Assembly (NCBI RefSeq): GCF_002836255.1
Contig: NZ_PJAU01000057.1
Span: 1 to 64,000 of the forward strand
Direction of reading: 5' to 3'
Source of the DNA: Colwellia sp. 75C3
GTDB lineage: Bacteria; Pseudomonadota; Gammaproteobacteria; Enterobacterales; Alteromonadaceae
Length of the DNA stretch: 64,000 bases
This document shows positions 9,426-17,247 of this stretch, one piece after another. The notes beneath the pieces were generated by a model, which saw only the letters and a list, made by a program, of their open reading frames with translations, ran no database searches and was not told the origin of the DNA. Positions within the stretch are counted from its first letter, which is position 1. The number at the start of each line of letters is the position of its first letter. A program made the translations under genes and the position numbers.

Positions 9426-10496
9426 ATGCCACAAGCAGCAATTCGCGAGTATGATGAGGAAGATGAACATTTGCATACAGCAGAAGTTGATCAACAAGAA
9501 ATATCAGAAGCGCAATCTGAAGACGCAATAGCAAGTGTCGATTCTCCAACCGCTGAAAACGATCAAGAAGAACCCTATTATCATTATACAGTGGATACTA
9601 AGGATCCGGATCCTTGGTTGGTTTTGCATAAAACCAAAATAATTTTGTTAGTTCTCCTCGCTGTTGTTGGTGTGGCAGGCAGTGTCTTTTATAATGACCA
9701 AAAATTAAATGAAGAAACGAATGCTATAATTGCGGCCCCGCAATTGAATGACTTTTACTATGTTGATTTTCGTGTAATTAAAGAAAACCTTCGTCCAGCT
9801 GAAAAGTTTCGTATGGCGAAAGTTCAAGATATTACTGGTGATGTAGTTACCATTAATTTTAGTAGCTATTTTTATCTACAAGAGCATGAATTAAATGAAG
9901 CTATTCGTTATGCACAACTAAGGTATGAAAAGTTTTTCCAAGAAAAACGTCACAACTATACGATTACTGAATTACAAACCATGGTTGATTCTGGTGCTAT
10001 TGTATTAGCGCGACGACCTGAAGGTAATATGCTTGATGGCAATGTTGTTGTTCCAGACTCTCATTTTGAATCAAGTTCTATATTTATCCCAGGTAAAAAA
10101 GAAAACTTTGCTGGCTTAGAGTATTTAAAGTTTACTCAAGATGGTGATAAAGCAGAATCAGCGTTAGAGAAATTTGAAGAATCGGCTGATTTAGGTTTTG
10201 CACCAGGACAAGTAAACCTAGCTCAAATGTACCTTAACGGTAATGCAGTTGAAAAAGATTTACATGAATCACTTGTTTGGCTTAAAGAAGCAGCGTTACA
10301 AGCTTATGAGCCAGCAATACTAAAATATGCGATTGTTTGTCAACAAGTTGAAAGCTGTATGGTTACAGACTTTTATCAAGAACTTGTTAATACAGGGGTA
10401 AATATTGAATTTACCAAACAAGCAGATGTCATGGCAACAACAAAAGCTTTTGCTAAAACATTAGCTGATGCGGCAGAATCTAAAAAGAAAAATTAA
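9426..10496 (+). CDS. Sel1-repeat membrane-anchored protein of unknown function (356 aa)
   Basis: Residues 1-66 are strongly acidic and presumably cytoplasmic. Residues 71-88 (KIILLVLLAVVGVAGSVF) form one membrane segment, and the remaining about 265 residues should be periplasmic. Sel1/TPR-like repeats appear at about 240-300 (SALEKFEESADLGFAPGQ ... LAQMYLNGNAVEKDLHES), a fold used for protein-protein contacts. The middle region (about 95-235) has no family I recognise. The AAAGGAGC ribosome binding site is strong, and a terminator follows at 10521, so this is a single-gene unit. The topology suggests an envelope scaffold; that is inference only. Confidence 0.8.
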   Translation: MPQAAIREYDEEDEHLHTAEVDQQEISEAQSEDAIASVDSPTAENDQEEPYYHYTVDTKDPDPWLVLHKTKIILLVLLAVVGVAGSVFYNDQKLNEETNAIIAAPQLNDFYYVDFRVIKENLRPAEKFRMAKVQDITGDVVTINFSSYFYLQEHELNEAIRYAQLRYEKFFQEKRHNYTITELQTMVDSGAIVLARRPEGNMLDGNVVVPDSHFESSSIFIPGKKENFAGLEYLKFTQDGDKAESALEKFEESADLGFAPGQVNLAQMYLNGNAVEKDLHESLVWLKEAALQAYEPAILKYAIVCQQVESCMVTDFYQELVNTGVNIEFTKQADVMATTKAFAKTLADAAESKKKN

Positions 10497-10520
10497 AAAA
10501 GTAGTGTGAAAAATGATTAA

Positions 10521-10548
10521 GGCTTAAAATTTATTTTAAGCCTTTTTT
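10521..10548 (+). terminator. Rho-independent terminator
   Basis: GGCTTAAAA (10521-10529) pairs with TTTTAAGCC (10534-10542) around a 4-nt loop, followed by six T. It lies 25 bp after the Sel1 protein stop. Confidence 0.9.
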
Positions 10549-10608
10549 ATGTCCGAAGAATAAAGATTAACCGCAATTCAGCTTAATAAAATTGGTAGAT
10601 AAGATATT

Positions 10609-10767
10609 ATACCAATTCCGTTAAATTATTGACCACTTGTACTGGCTAAAATTCTCCATGACGGCGTTGCTTTCAATCCCAATAGCCAGCTATTGGTCAA
10701 TCAAGCGCCTTGCCCTGAAATATTTTCACTTCGTACAACAAGATCAGAAACTTATCGGAATTGGTAT
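10609..10767. repeat. Dispersed repeat family A, best-preserved copy (159 bp)
   Basis: The element is bounded by a perfect 12-bp terminal inverted repeat: ATACCAATTCCG at 10609-10620 and CGGAATTGGTAT at 10756-10767. The core (TTGCTTTCAATCCCAATAGCC, then TCAAGCGCCTTGC) recurs at 36605-36764, and in more diverged form at 60281-60448 and about 381-660. It encodes no transposase. An apparent short reading frame through it is not a gene. The features fit a non-autonomous MITE-like element. Confidence 0.8.
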
Positions 10768-10788
10768 TACTTACCCTTTAAAGAACAC

Positions 10789-10874
10789 CCGTTCAGGCAA
10801 AGAGACATTTCTATTTGTTGCTAAGCAGCAAATAGAACAAGGCTGCTTTAATCACTATAGCCAAACCTGAATGG
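10789..10874. repeat. Nested inverted-repeat structure in the 10497-10990 gap
   Basis: The inner hairpin TTCTATTTGTTGC (10809-10821) pairs with 10825-10837 around a 3-nt loop, with one G-T pair. It is flanked by an outer imperfect pair CCGTTCAGG (10789-10797) and CCTGAATGG (10866-10874). There is no T-run. It could be a structured RNA or a remnant of another repeat. Nothing else is recognisable between the family A element and dinG. Confidence 0.5.
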
Positions 10875-10990
10875 TCTACAGCCTTGAAAAAGATATACGG
10901 TTTGGTTACGGTTAATACACAAACACTTTAATTTTCAGCGGGTAAAGAAGCACAATTTAGTAATGAATACAGAAGAGGATTACAGCGTAG

Positions 10991-13126
10991 CTACTTTTCA
11001 AAAACTCGCCTGAAAGGCGGAAGAGAGTCCAGTAATTGCTTGCCATAACGTTTAGTCACTACACGTTTATCTAACAAAGTAATCACACCTTCGTCCATTT
11101 CATTTCGCAATAATCGACCACAAGCTTGTACCAACTTTTTTGATGTATCTGGAACGGACAAGGTCATAAATGGATTGCCACCTTTTGCTGTGACATATTC
11201 TGCTTGTGCTTGTTCCACCGGAGAGGTAGGCACTGAAAATGGCAGTTTGGTTATGATTAAGTTGTTGAGATAGGCTCCAGGTAAATCTAACCCCTCGGAG
11301 AAGCTCTGTGTACCAAAAATAATACTCACTTTATTATCATCACAGCGTTTTTTATGTTGTTCAATAATTTTTTGGCGCGACAATTCGCCTTGAACCATAA
11401 TTTCAATATTGCTGTTATCTCTTAATGCCTCGGCAACTTTATTCATTTGCCAATAGGAAGAGAACAGCACTAAGCTAGCACTGCCTTGTGCCAGATAACG
11501 CGGTAATTTAGTTATCACTTCATCAGTAAATGCTGGAGCACTGGCTTCATTATCCATATTTGCTATGACTAATTGTGCATTGTTTTGATAATCAAAAGGG
11601 GAATCTACTTGTTGATATTGACTACCATCATTATTTTTTAAACCGACTTGAAAACGAAAGTGATCAAAAGAGTTTAATGCACGTAAAGTTGCTGAGCACA
11701 ATACCGCTCCTTCACATTGACTCCAAAGCATATTTTCTAAGGTAAAGCCCACTTCAATAGGCGAGGCGCTTAATAAGTAATCCAAACGTTTACTGGTTAC
11801 TCTCTCTAACCAACGTGCCATTGGTGCACCTTTATCGCTATCGGTTTTGGCATACATAAACCAAAGAGACTGTAAATTCTCCAATCGCTGGATCATAAAA
11901 CCAGCTTCCGCCAGTAATGGTTCAGCTAAATACATCTGAGTATCGCCATCTTTTACCGCTTCAATAAGTCCGCTATAGAGCTTAGTTAAATTGGTTAATG
12001 ATTTTTTACTGAGGCTTTGTAGATCTTCAGCCCAGTTTTTTAATGTTGGTGGAATAACGCCATTTTCAAATCGATATACTTGAGAATCACTTTGAGATTT
12101 TTTCGCAAAAGTTGACCCTTGAGTAGATTCTTCTTCGAGAAAATAAACATTGGCATTCGCTTCAACAAACTTGAGGACTTTCTGCATTTCTAATAATAAA
12201 TCTTGGCAATCATCGCCCAACTTTAATGCTGGAGAAATAGCATTTCGAGACTTAATCAATTTAGCCATTTTATCGCCCGTCTCTCTGAGCTTAGTGAGCC
12301 AATCAATTGAGCCTTTTAAGGTGATACTTGCACTAGAAAAGTCACGTGCTACCTTGGGTAGATGGTGTGCCTCGTCAATAATATAAATGGTATCCTCAGG
12401 TGAGGAGAGTATTCTTCCGCCGCCTAGCTCCAGATCCGCCAATAACAAGCTGTGGTTGATCACTAATACATGGGCTTGGTCCATCGTTTCACGCGCTTTG
12501 TGAAACGGGCAATGAGTATGTTCAGATAAGTTTTTTAAACAGCTATGTTTATCACTTTGTACTTGTTGCCAAATATGATGAGGTAAATGCGTTTCCCATG
12601 AGTCTATATCGCCTAACCAACTACCATCAAGTAAGGCTTTATGCATGGAATTTAAGGTACGTACATCTTTAGCATCAGGCTTTTCAGCAAAAGTAAAACC
12701 AACTTGTGCCGGTTCACTACCAGAGCCTGTTGTTACCGCTTGTGTTAATTTTTGACGACATACATAACGTTGTCGACCTTTGACTAAAGTGAAGTCAAAA
12801 TTTAATCCAGCGTATTTTTTTAAAAAAGGTAAGTCTTTATCAACTAATTGCTCTTGCAACGCGACGGTGGCCGTTGAAATACACACCTTTTTATCACGAG
12901 AAAGAGCAAGAGGGATGGCCCCTAAACAATAGGCAAGTGATTTTCCTGTACCGGTTCCAGCTTCGATAGTAATTATTTTTCTATCTTTGTCGTATTCACC
13001 CGCTAAAGTTTTAGCTATTTCGGCAATCAATAGGGTTTGTTGTTTACGGGGATTAAAATGTGTTAAGTTCTCGCCGATGGCTTTATATGCTTGGCGAATA
13101 GCTTGCTTTAACTTATCTGATAACAT
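10991..13126 (-). CDS. dinG: ATP-dependent DNA helicase DinG (711 aa)
   Basis: A superfamily 2, XPD-like 5'-3' helicase; E. coli DinG is 716 aa. Walker A is EAGTGTGKS (55-63) and the DEAH box is IIDEAHHLPK (about 249). Four cysteines for the 4Fe-4S cluster are visible: one in RYVCRQKL, the others in SCLKNLSEHTHC and upstream context. Helicase motifs V and VI appear near the C-terminus (FGTQSFSEGLDLPG and QACGRLLRNEMD). DinG unwinds R-loops and forked structures and is SOS-induced in E. coli. The gene is divergent from polB with a 63-bp shared promoter region containing a LexA box. Confidence 0.96.
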   Translation of the reverse strand: MLSDKLKQAIRQAYKAIGENLTHFNPRKQQTLLIAEIAKTLAGEYDKDRKIITIEAGTGTGKSLAYCLGAIPLALSRDKKVCISTATVALQEQLVDKDLPFLKKYAGLNFDFTLVKGRQRYVCRQKLTQAVTTGSGSEPAQVGFTFAEKPDAKDVRTLNSMHKALLDGSWLGDIDSWETHLPHHIWQQVQSDKHSCLKNLSEHTHCPFHKARETMDQAHVLVINHSLLLADLELGGGRILSSPEDTIYIIDEAHHLPKVARDFSSASITLKGSIDWLTKLRETGDKMAKLIKSRNAISPALKLGDDCQDLLLEMQKVLKFVEANANVYFLEEESTQGSTFAKKSQSDSQVYRFENGVIPPTLKNWAEDLQSLSKKSLTNLTKLYSGLIEAVKDGDTQMYLAEPLLAEAGFMIQRLENLQSLWFMYAKTDSDKGAPMARWLERVTSKRLDYLLSASPIEVGFTLENMLWSQCEGAVLCSATLRALNSFDHFRFQVGLKNNDGSQYQQVDSPFDYQNNAQLVIANMDNEASAPAFTDEVITKLPRYLAQGSASLVLFSSYWQMNKVAEALRDNSNIEIMVQGELSRQKIIEQHKKRCDDNKVSIIFGTQSFSEGLDLPGAYLNNLIITKLPFSVPTSPVEQAQAEYVTAKGGNPFMTLSVPDTSKKLVQACGRLLRNEMDEGVITLLDKRVVTKRYGKQLLDSLPPFRRVFEK

Positions 13127-13165
13127 TGTTACTAGTTTCCAAAAAACAGGAGATCGGTTACACTG

Positions 13166-13181
13166 CTGTATATATTAACAG
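13166..13181. promoter_or_regulatory. LexA (SOS) box between dinG and polB
   Basis: CTGTATATATTAACAG fits the gammaproteobacterial LexA consensus CTGT-N8-ACAG exactly, with an AT-rich centre. It lies in the 63-bp gap between divergent dinG and polB, both classic SOS genes in E. coli, and is 40 bp from the dinG start. It sits only 8 bp before the annotated GTG of polB. A single LexA dimer could repress both directions. Confidence 0.9.
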
Positions 13182-13189
13182 GATTAAAC

Positions 13190-15742
13190 GTGTTGCACGA
13201 AAAATTTAACGATAAAATGACAAATTTTAAGACAACTGATATTAATCGTGGTTTTTTACTGACACGACAAGTACAAGACACCGCGAAGGGCTTGCAAATA
13301 ACGTTATGGTTAAAAAGTAATTCAGGTCCAACTAAGTTGCAAATAAATAATGAGTTGGCTGTTTTTTTTGTCGAACATCATCATTTGGCTGCCGCGCAAC
13401 GTATACTGATTGACCAACGAATTCCCCTTGAAAAATCACAACAGTTATCCTTAAAGACTTTTACTCAGCAAAAAGTTGCTGCACTTTATTTTTCTTCGAT
13501 GCGAAGTTTTTACCGTGCGAGAGATGCCTTAAAAGCTCAACAAATAAAGTGTTACGAAGATGATATTCGTGCAGACGACCGATTTCTTATGGAGCGTCAT
13601 ATCACCGCTGATGTTGCCTATGTGGGGCAGTCTATTGATAGCTTTAGAAGTAATCAGATTACTGAACACGATAAAGCCATTCAGGGCTATCAATTAGTCA
13701 CGCAAGCTCAATGTAAACGCACTGAAAAACAAGATGATATCAGCTTAACAATGCTATCCATTGATATAGAGTGCTCGATGCAAGGAGAGCTCTACTCGAT
13801 AGGCTTATATGCTAATAATACTAACTCTTTAGGGATTAAAGAAAACTTTCAACGAGTGCTGATGATTGGCGAGCCGCAATTAAATAGTGAAACTTATATT
13901 CAATGGCAAGTTGATGAAAGACAGTTATTGTTACAGTTTATTAATGAAGTAAACTTATTTGATGCGGACATTTTTATTGGCTGGAATGTTATTAATTTTG
14001 ACTTTTCGTTATTACAACAACGCTGTGATTTATATGGAATTAAGTTTGCTATCGGTCGCGACGGCAGTAAACCTTATTGGCGAACTAATGCCAATAACAG
14101 TGATCAACATTTTATTGAAATAGCTGGGCGTGTGGTGCTTGATGGTATCGATTTACTGAAAACTGCGACCTATAACTTTACCAGTTTCTCACTCGATAAT
14201 GTTGCGCACACTCTACTTGGACGGGGTAAAAAAGTCGTTGATGTTGAAAATAGAATGCAAGAGATAATAGATAACTTTAACCATGATAAGTCGGCTTTGG
14301 CGGCATATAATCTTGAAGATTGTCGCTTGGTTTGGCTAATTTTTGAAAAAACGCAATTACTCGCTTTTGCCCAATTAAGATCACAACTGACCGGGCTTGC
14401 CATCGATAGAGTCGGGGGCTCAGTTGCTGCATTTACTAATCTTTATTTACCTAAATTGCATCGCAGTGGTTATATAGCACCGAATATGGGTGATGGTGTC
14501 TCGGGGTTGGTCTCTCCTGGCGGTTATGTCATGGATTCTATACCAGGCTTATATGACAATGTATTGGTGTTAGATTTTAAATCGTTATATCCCAGTTTGA
14601 TTCGTACCTTCAAAATTGATCCTATGGGTTTAATTGAAGGTTTAGCACAAGTCAGTGTTCATAATTCAGTTGCAGAGAACCCAGCTGATGAAAGCGCGGC
14701 TCATCAAGAAGAAGATATTCGTGATCTAGTTATCAGTGGTTTTGATGGTGCCTATTTCTCGAGAACTAAGCACTTTTTACCCGATATTATTGAGTCTCTT
14801 TGGTCTGAGCGTGATAAAGCAAAAGAACAAAAAAATGCCGCTTTGTCACAAGCGATAAAAATCATAATGAATAGTTTTTATGGTGTTCTGGGCTCAACGG
14901 GTTGCCGTTTTTTTGATCCCCGGTTATCGGGCTCTATTACCAAGCGAAGTCATGAGATTTTAAAGAAAACCAGTGTTTGGATTGAAAAGCTAGGCCATCA
15001 AGTTATCTACGGTGATACCGACTCAATTTTTGTTTCCATTGGTTCAGATAAATCAAAGCAACAGGCAAGTCAGTTAGGTATTGAACTACAAAACTTTATT
15101 AACGATAAATGGCAACTTACCTTACAGCAAGATTTTAAAATCAGCAGTCAATTAGACATCGAATATGAAACACATTTTACTAAATTTCTAATGCCAAAAA
15201 TACGCGGTCTTAATCACATCAAAGATCAAAAGGCTATTGGTACCAAAAAGCGCTATGCAGGATTGTCTAATGGCGTGATTATCTTTAAGGGTTTGGAAAC
15301 TGTTCGAAGTGATTGGACCGATTTAAGTAAAGACTTCCAGCAAGAGTTATATAGATTAGTTTTTAATGATGAGCCTATCGAGGCGTACATTAAAAAGATA
15401 GTGGATGAACTAAAGCAAGGAGCGCATGACGATAAATTAATCTATCAGAAAAAAATACGACGTAAGCTAAGTGATTACGTTAATACTCCACCCCATATTA
15501 AAGCCGCATTGATTGCCAATACCAAGCTAGAGGCCCAAGGTCTAAAACAAAAATATAAGCATAGAAGTACTATTCGATATGTCATTACTTTGGATGGTGT
15601 ACAACCTTTAGAATTTAAGAATAGTAAACTTGATTATGACTTTTATGTAGAGAAACAACTTAAACCGATAGCTGATGATATCTTACCCTTTATCGGTAAA
15701 GATTTTGAGTCTATTACGGGTGCTCAAATGGGACTTTTTTAA
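13190..15742 (+). CDS. polB: DNA polymerase II (family B), PolB (850 aa from GTG)
   Basis: A damage-inducible, proofreading family B polymerase. Exonuclease motifs are LSIDIECS (Exo I, about 186), WNVINFDF (Exo II, about 264) and YNLEDCRLVW (Exo III). Polymerase motifs are DFKSLYPSLI (A), IKIIMNSFYGVLG (B) and YGDTDSIF (C). The C-terminus QMGLF is a clamp-binding-like tail matching the E. coli QLGLF. At 850 aa it is longer than E. coli PolB (783). The GTG at 13190 overlaps the region right after the LexA box. The ATG at 13217 would place the conserved GFLLTRQ block nearer the N-terminus, as in E. coli, but lacks a ribosome binding site. The start is unresolved. Confidence 0.95.
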   Translation: MLHEKFNDKMTNFKTTDINRGFLLTRQVQDTAKGLQITLWLKSNSGPTKLQINNELAVFFVEHHHLAAAQRILIDQRIPLEKSQQLSLKTFTQQKVAALYFSSMRSFYRARDALKAQQIKCYEDDIRADDRFLMERHITADVAYVGQSIDSFRSNQITEHDKAIQGYQLVTQAQCKRTEKQDDISLTMLSIDIECSMQGELYSIGLYANNTNSLGIKENFQRVLMIGEPQLNSETYIQWQVDERQLLLQFINEVNLFDADIFIGWNVINFDFSLLQQRCDLYGIKFAIGRDGSKPYWRTNANNSDQHFIEIAGRVVLDGIDLLKTATYNFTSFSLDNVAHTLLGRGKKVVDVENRMQEIIDNFNHDKSALAAYNLEDCRLVWLIFEKTQLLAFAQLRSQLTGLAIDRVGGSVAAFTNLYLPKLHRSGYIAPNMGDGVSGLVSPGGYVMDSIPGLYDNVLVLDFKSLYPSLIRTFKIDPMGLIEGLAQVSVHNSVAENPADESAAHQEEDIRDLVISGFDGAYFSRTKHFLPDIIESLWSERDKAKEQKNAALSQAIKIIMNSFYGVLGSTGCRFFDPRLSGSITKRSHEILKKTSVWIEKLGHQVIYGDTDSIFVSIGSDKSKQQASQLGIELQNFINDKWQLTLQQDFKISSQLDIEYETHFTKFLMPKIRGLNHIKDQKAIGTKKRYAGLSNGVIIFKGLETVRSDWTDLSKDFQQELYRLVFNDEPIEAYIKKIVDELKQGAHDDKLIYQKKIRRKLSDYVNTPPHIKAALIANTKLEAQGLKQKYKHRSTIRYVITLDGVQPLEFKNSKLDYDFYVEKQLKPIADDILPFIGKDFESITGAQMGLF

Positions 15743-15858
15743 TGACGTTAACATCGCAGCTATCGATATAATTATTCGGTATATGTATTTACAATTTTTT
15801 GTTAACTAACTCTAGCCAGTTAAGTCTATTCAGGTTATAAATACGGTATATAAGTTTT

Positions 15859-15874
15859 AGATGGCTAGATAGCT
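15859..15874. promoter_or_regulatory. Putative MetJ operator (two tandem met boxes)
   Basis: Two adjacent octamers, AGATGGCT and AGATAGCT, resemble the met box AGACGTCT (6/8 and 5/8 matches). They sit in direct tandem, as MetJ requires, 50 bp upstream of the metC start. The matches are imperfect, but location and gene function agree. Confidence 0.45.
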
Positions 15875-15924
15875 GAAATAAAAGCTAATGTCCCTAGTTC
15901 AAAATCCCTTTGATGGAGGTCAAT

Positions 15925-17106
15925 ATGAAACAAGATACCAAGATAGTAAATGCTGGTCGTAGTGCTAAATGGACCAATGGCGTGGTTAATCCACCAGTGA
16001 CACGTGCATCGACAGTAGTTTTTAATACCGTTGCTGAAATGAATAATGCTGTTGCTAATCGACATAACCAAACGATGGTCTATGGTCGACGTGGTACTAA
16101 TACGTCGTTTGCTTTTAGTGATGCAATGACTGAGTTAGAAGGTGGCGCAGGTTGTGCTTTATATCCATCAGGTACAGCAGCGATCACTAATGCTATTTTA
16201 GCCTTTGTTAAGCAGGGCGACCATATCTTAATGGTTGATAGTGCTTATGAACCTACCCGTGATTACTGCGATAAAATATTAACTAAAATGGGTGTTAGCA
16301 CAACCTACTACGATCCTATGCTTGGTGCTGATATTGAAGCCTTGATTCAAGATAATACCTGTCTTATTTTCTTAGAATCACCAGGTTCTATTACTATGGA
16401 AGTACAAGACGTACCTGCTATTAGTGCCGTTGCTCATAAACATGATTGTATTGTGATGCTTGATAATACTTGGGGGGCTGGTATTAACTTCAAACCATTC
16501 GATTATGGCGTTGATGTGAGTGTACAAGCGGCAACAAAATATATTGTTGGTCATTCAGATGTCATGCTAGGTACGGCAACAGCGGTAGAGAAATATTGGC
16601 CGCAACTTCGTGATTACAGTTATTTGATGGGGCAGTGTACTTCGCCGGATGATTTATATTTAGCGCTTCGCGGAATTCGCACCCTTGGGGTTAGATTAAA
16701 ACAGCATCAACAAAGTGCAATGAAAGTCGCTAATTGGTTACAAACTCGACCTGAAGTGGCTAAAATTTTACATCCAGCTTTTGATTCATGTCCGGGACAT
16801 GAGTTTTTCAAACGTGATTTTGAAGGCTCTAACGGCTTATTCTCATTTGTCCTTAATTGCGGTAACAAAGTGGCACTAACAGCGTTTCTAGATGGCTTGC
16901 ACCATTTTAAAATGGGTTATTCTTGGGGCGGTTTTGAAAGTTTAATCTTAGGTATCACTAATGTTAATGCTATTCGTAGTGCGACAACCTTTGATTGTGA
17001 GTTTCCGTTAATTCGCCTTCATATAGGCTTAGAAGATGTTGACGACTTGCTTGAAGATTTATCGAAAGGTTTTGACCGTTTTAATGAAGTGCTCTCCAAC
17101 GCATAA
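15925..17106 (+). CDS. metC: Cystathionine beta-lyase MetC (394 aa)
   Basis: A PLP-dependent transsulfuration enzyme that cleaves cystathionine to homocysteine for methionine synthesis. The PLP lysine lies in VQAATKYIVGHSDVMLG (about 210), and YPSGTAAITNAI is the PLP phosphate-binding region. MLDNTWGAG is the MetC-type active-site signature. Length matches E. coli MetC (395 aa). The ATG at 15925 is chosen because GGAGGT sits at 15915-15920, directly before it; upstream in-frame TTG/ATG codons at 15910-15915 overlap that ribosome binding site. Possible MetJ boxes lie at 15859. A strong terminator follows. Confidence 0.93.
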   Translation: MKQDTKIVNAGRSAKWTNGVVNPPVTRASTVVFNTVAEMNNAVANRHNQTMVYGRRGTNTSFAFSDAMTELEGGAGCALYPSGTAAITNAILAFVKQGDHILMVDSAYEPTRDYCDKILTKMGVSTTYYDPMLGADIEALIQDNTCLIFLESPGSITMEVQDVPAISAVAHKHDCIVMLDNTWGAGINFKPFDYGVDVSVQAATKYIVGHSDVMLGTATAVEKYWPQLRDYSYLMGQCTSPDDLYLALRGIRTLGVRLKQHQQSAMKVANWLQTRPEVAKILHPAFDSCPGHEFFKRDFEGSNGLFSFVLNCGNKVALTAFLDGLHHFKMGYSWGGFESLILGITNVNAIRSATTFDCEFPLIRLHIGLEDVDDLLEDLSKGFDRFNEVLSNA

Positions 17107-17126
17107 ATCTACTTCCGTATTTTAAA

Positions 17127-17159
17127 CTAACTAAGCGCGACACTGTCGCGCTTAGTTAG
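17127..17159. terminator. Hairpin terminator after metC (possibly bidirectional)
   Basis: A perfect 15-bp GC-containing stem (CTAACTAAGCGCGAC at 17127-17141, complement 17145-17159) with a 3-nt loop. It lies 20 bp after the metC stop and about 90 bp beyond the stop of the convergent gene. The T-tracts on either side are weak. Confidence 0.7.
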
Positions 17160-17197
17160 ATATTGCATATATTGTGTTATTTAACACGATACTTTCC

Positions 17198-17227
17198 TAC
17201 CAATACCAATACCAATACCAATACCAA
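17198..17227. repeat. Hexanucleotide tandem repeat (TACCAA x5)
   Basis: Five perfect TACCAA units lie between convergent metC and the AstE-like gene, followed by TAT. ATACCAAT is also the terminal motif of the family A elements, so this may have grown from an element end. It is intergenic, so no coding phase effect is expected. Confidence 0.9.
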
Positions 17228-17247
17228 TATATTACCCTTAGTCGCTA

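Noticed and set aside
10637..10870. 77-residue open frame
   Set aside because: It runs through repeat family A and the nested hairpin. The equivalent frame at 36625 shares only the repeat-derived part (LLSIPIASY ... SIKRLAL).
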